Assembly: GCA_013203065.1 (NCBI GenBank)
Contig: JABMQV010000652.1
Location: 1 to 7,721 of the forward strand
Direction: 5' to 3'
Source of the DNA: Desulfobacteraceae bacterium
Lineage (GTDB): Bacteria > Desulfobacterota > DSM-4660 > Desulfatiglandales > Desulfatiglandaceae
Length of the DNA: 7,721 bases
Shown in pieces: positions 5,944 to 7,721 of the stretch. The translations under genes were made by a program, and so were the position numbers. Position 1 is the first letter of the stretch; every line of letters starts with the position of its first letter. A model generated the notes under the pieces. That model worked only from the letters and a program-made list of their open reading frames with translations. It searched no databases and was not told the DNA's origin.

Positions 5944-7514
5944 GGGCGCCCTTTGGCTGCTAGGGTCGCGGTGAAAAATGAAAAAATCCTGTCCACCTCC
6001 AGAGGTCTTCCAACCACCAGACCCGCTCCCAGCTTTCTCAAGACGTCCTGGCTTTTCCTGTCTTTTGCGGAGTCAACCATTACAATTGGCAAATCAGGGT
6101 CCAATTCTTTGATCTTTTTGATTATCTTTGAGGGCTCAAGCTGCCGTGAATTATGGTTGCCAATGACCAGATCAAGCTTGTTTTTCTTCAATAGCTTGAG
6201 CCCTTCCCTAACCGTGGAGACAACCATCGGCCGGGCCCCCTTCTTCAGAAACGATTTAAAAAGAAGGTCCTGAACAATCCCCCCTTCTGAGATGATCAAC
6301 ACGTGCGAATTCTTTATCCCCATTCGAGTGCCTCTGGGCCTGGGAATTTCCTGGGCAATGGGTAATGTAACAATGAAGGTTGACCCCTTCCCTTCCTGGC
6401 TGATAACCTCAACATCCCCACCATGCCGAGTGACAATGGCAAGGGCAAGGCTCAATCCAAGGCCCGATGAAGGCCTCCCCTTGGTGGTGAAAAACGGGTC
6501 GAATATCTTATCCCTGATATCCTCCCCTATCCCTACCCCATTATCCTGTATGTAGACATGCGCAAGGCCCGAATGCTCCTCTGTGGTCAAATATATCTCG
6601 CCCTTGTCGGGTAATGCATCCACCGCATTTAGAATCATTGCTACCAGGACATCCCGTATCTCCTGAGGATTGCCCTTTACAGGTGAGAGGGATCTTAGGT
6701 AGGTTTTTATTCTGATGTTGCCATCCTCACCTTTGCTTCCCCGGTTCAATTTGGGTCGTGTTAGAGAGATGGCATCCCGGAGGACCTTCCTCACGTCCAG
6801 GAGAGAAAGATCAGAGGGTTCATTTTCCCGTTTTGAAAGGCAGCTGAGTTGCCTGGAAATGAGGCTTCCCATTTCCCAGGCCGTTTCAAGTCCCTTGACT
6901 GAGCGAGTTTCCTCGTTATTCTCAAGGGGCGTTCTGCCGCTAAAATGCTTGGCATGATCACCCAGGGCCCTCAGACAGCCTTTCAATTCCTTATTCATAC
7001 CCGAAGCCATACGAACCAGGGAATCCATCCGCTGGGCTCGTCGGAGCTTCATTTCTTCTCGTTTTTCCTGATCTACGCACAGCATAGTGAGAAGGAACGC
7101 CTTGCGCCCCAGGTATCTTATCTTCTTGACTCTCATGTAATAGCAAAGTCTTTCCCTCTCCTTTGTCACCAGATATAACTCATTTTGTTCCTTTAGTGTT
7201 TTTGCCGAAACCCTTCTCTGTTGAAGCGCCCTCACGTATTCGGCGGAATCACGATGAATGAGTTCACCAAGTTCTTGACCCAAAAGTTCTTCCGCTGAAT
7301 ATCCGAGTTCCTCTCTCAGGGCCTCATTGGTGAAAATGATCTTCCCTCGCTGGATCAGCACTACGGCTCCAGGAATAAGCTTGAGCAGTTCCCTGGTCTC
7401 TCTTAGTGCCTTTCGAAAGATCCTTGTTTCCTTTCTGGAGGCAGTCAGTTCGTCTCTCAGACGTCGCTTTTCATTCCTAAGCCTCTCAACTCTGTCTTTT
7501 AAAATCGCGTCCAT
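5940..7514 (-). CDS. Soluble PAS / degenerate hybrid histidine kinase-like protein
   Basis: This 524-aa protein has no signal peptide or membrane segment. Residues 1-45 are a charged coiled coil. A PAS domain spans about 42-150 (LIPGAVVLI, IIFTNEALREELGY). A DHp-like helix pair spans about 156-230, and a HATPase domain about 280-386 carries the N box with Asn296, the G1 box DNGVGIG (324-330), the F box IFDPFFTTK (337-345) and the G2 box SSGLGLSL (349-356). A receiver-like domain spans about 402-520. Aligned to the LAGGIAHDFNNLL consensus, residues 169-181 place Lys175 where the phosphorylated His should be. The receiver has Ser409-Glu410 for the acidic pair, Asn453 for the phospho-accepting Asp, Asp481 for Thr, and Arg503 for Lys. 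ATP binding seems likely; classical phosphotransfer does not. Its TGA overlaps the rarA ATG. The ATG at 7512-7514 has no strong ribosome binding site, and no convincing promoter is visible upstream. Confidence 0.88.
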   Translation of the reverse strand: MDAILKDRVERLRNEKRRLRDELTASRKETRIFRKALRETRELLKLIPGAVVLIQRGKIIFTNEALREELGYSAEELLGQELGELIHRDSAEYVRALQQRRVSAKTLKEQNELYLVTKERERLCYYMRVKKIRYLGRKAFLLTMLCVDQEKREEMKLRRAQRMDSLVRMASGMNKELKGCLRALGDHAKHFSGRTPLENNEETRSVKGLETAWEMGSLISRQLSCLSKRENEPSDLSLLDVRKVLRDAISLTRPKLNRGSKGEDGNIRIKTYLRSLSPVKGNPQEIRDVLVAMILNAVDALPDKGEIYLTTEEHSGLAHVYIQDNGVGIGEDIRDKIFDPFFTTKGRPSSGLGLSLALAIVTRHGGDVEVISQEGKGSTFIVTLPIAQEIPRPRGTRMGIKNSHVLIISEGGIVQDLLFKSFLKKGARPMVVSTVREGLKLLKKNKLDLVIGNHNSRQLEPSKIIKKIKELDPDLPIVMVDSAKDRKSQDVLRKLGAGLVVGRPLEVDRIFSFFTATLAAKGRP

Positions 7515-7721
7515 GGTATTTCTGTTATTTGGGTCTCGTTTTGGGTGTAAATCAAGACAATTGGTTATTAAAAATTCCGTTGTAGTCGGTGGTGTGCCAA
7601 CAGTGAAGATACCGGAGTATCGGCCTCCGTCTGTATGCGAGTATTTCTATAGCCGACAGGCTTACGCCAAGATTAGAAATGCACCATCATGAAAACGTCC
7701 TTGATGATCAGAGAGCTATAG
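7515..7721. other. Region upstream of the kinase-like gene, no supported gene
   Basis: These 207 bases contain the upstream region of the kinase-rarA unit. The perfect inverted repeat GATAC-CGGA-GTATC lies at 7608-7621, and AGCC-GACA-GGCT lies about 35 bases further on. A -10-like TTTAAT occurs on the minus strand (complement of 7567-7572) without a usable -35 box. At the far edge, a minus-strand frame ending in TAA (complement of 7673-7675) and a plus-strand ATG frame from 7679 are both open to the window end. Neither is long enough to call. Confidence 0.3.

Noticed and set aside
7327..7692. Plus-strand open frame of 121 codons at the right end
   Set aside because: More than half is antisense to the start of the kinase-like gene, the composition is Ser/Phe/Leu-rich and biased, and no ribosome binding site is present.
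7673..7721. Possible gene edges: a minus-strand C terminus ending in TAA, or a plus-strand N terminus from ATG at 7679
   Set aside because: Both are open to the window end and occupy the same codon register on opposite strands, so at most one can be real. With about 15 codons neither can be supported.

Overview
The window looks like an ordinary chromosomal segment of a Gram-negative bacterium of intermediate GC content. The gene set and protein flavour (an EpmA-type lysyl ligase with a GERG motif-2 loop, soluble PAS sensor kinases, a zinc-finger/J-domain orphan) suggest a Deltaproteobacteria/Desulfobacterota-type organism. That placement is inference from family resemblance, not a database match. 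I see no rRNA, tRNA, CRISPR array, insertion sequence or phage gene.

Layout. 1-285 (+) is the 3' end of an unrecognised gene. It converges on a minus-strand pair at 580-1855: a small all-helical protein of unknown function (first transcribed) followed by a membrane-anchored alpha/beta hydrolase. A 254-base divergent region (1856-2109), with an inverted repeat and a promoter candidate, separates this pair from the plus-strand genes efp (translation elongation factor P) and epmA (the lysyl-tRNA-synthetase-like enzyme that modifies EF-P), which overlap. Next, also on the plus strand and behind its own good sigma-70-like promoter, is a protein with an N-terminal four-cysteine zinc finger and a C-terminal J domain. 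It converges on a minus-strand two-gene unit, 7514 down to 4636: a soluble PAS / histidine-kinase-like / receiver-like protein whose stop codon overlaps the start of rarA (replication-associated AAA+ ATPase) as ATGA. The last 207 bases hold no gene that can be supported.

How the genes work together. EF-P and EpmA are an enzyme-substrate pair: EF-P keeps the modifiable loop lysine (Lys32) and EpmA keeps its class II synthetase motifs, so lysylation of EF-P to relieve ribosome stalling at proline stretches is the confident reading. The partner that supplies beta-lysine, EpmB, is not in the window. The rarA unit is the least expected part. The kinase-like protein has an apparently intact ATP-binding domain, but lysine replaces the phospho-accepting histidine and the receiver-like domain has lost the acidic pair, the phospho-accepting aspartate, and the conserved Thr and Lys. 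It looks like a pseudo-hybrid kinase, and it is translationally coupled to a replication-fork ATPase. This, together with the zinc-finger/J-domain orphan, is the best candidate for undescribed biology here.
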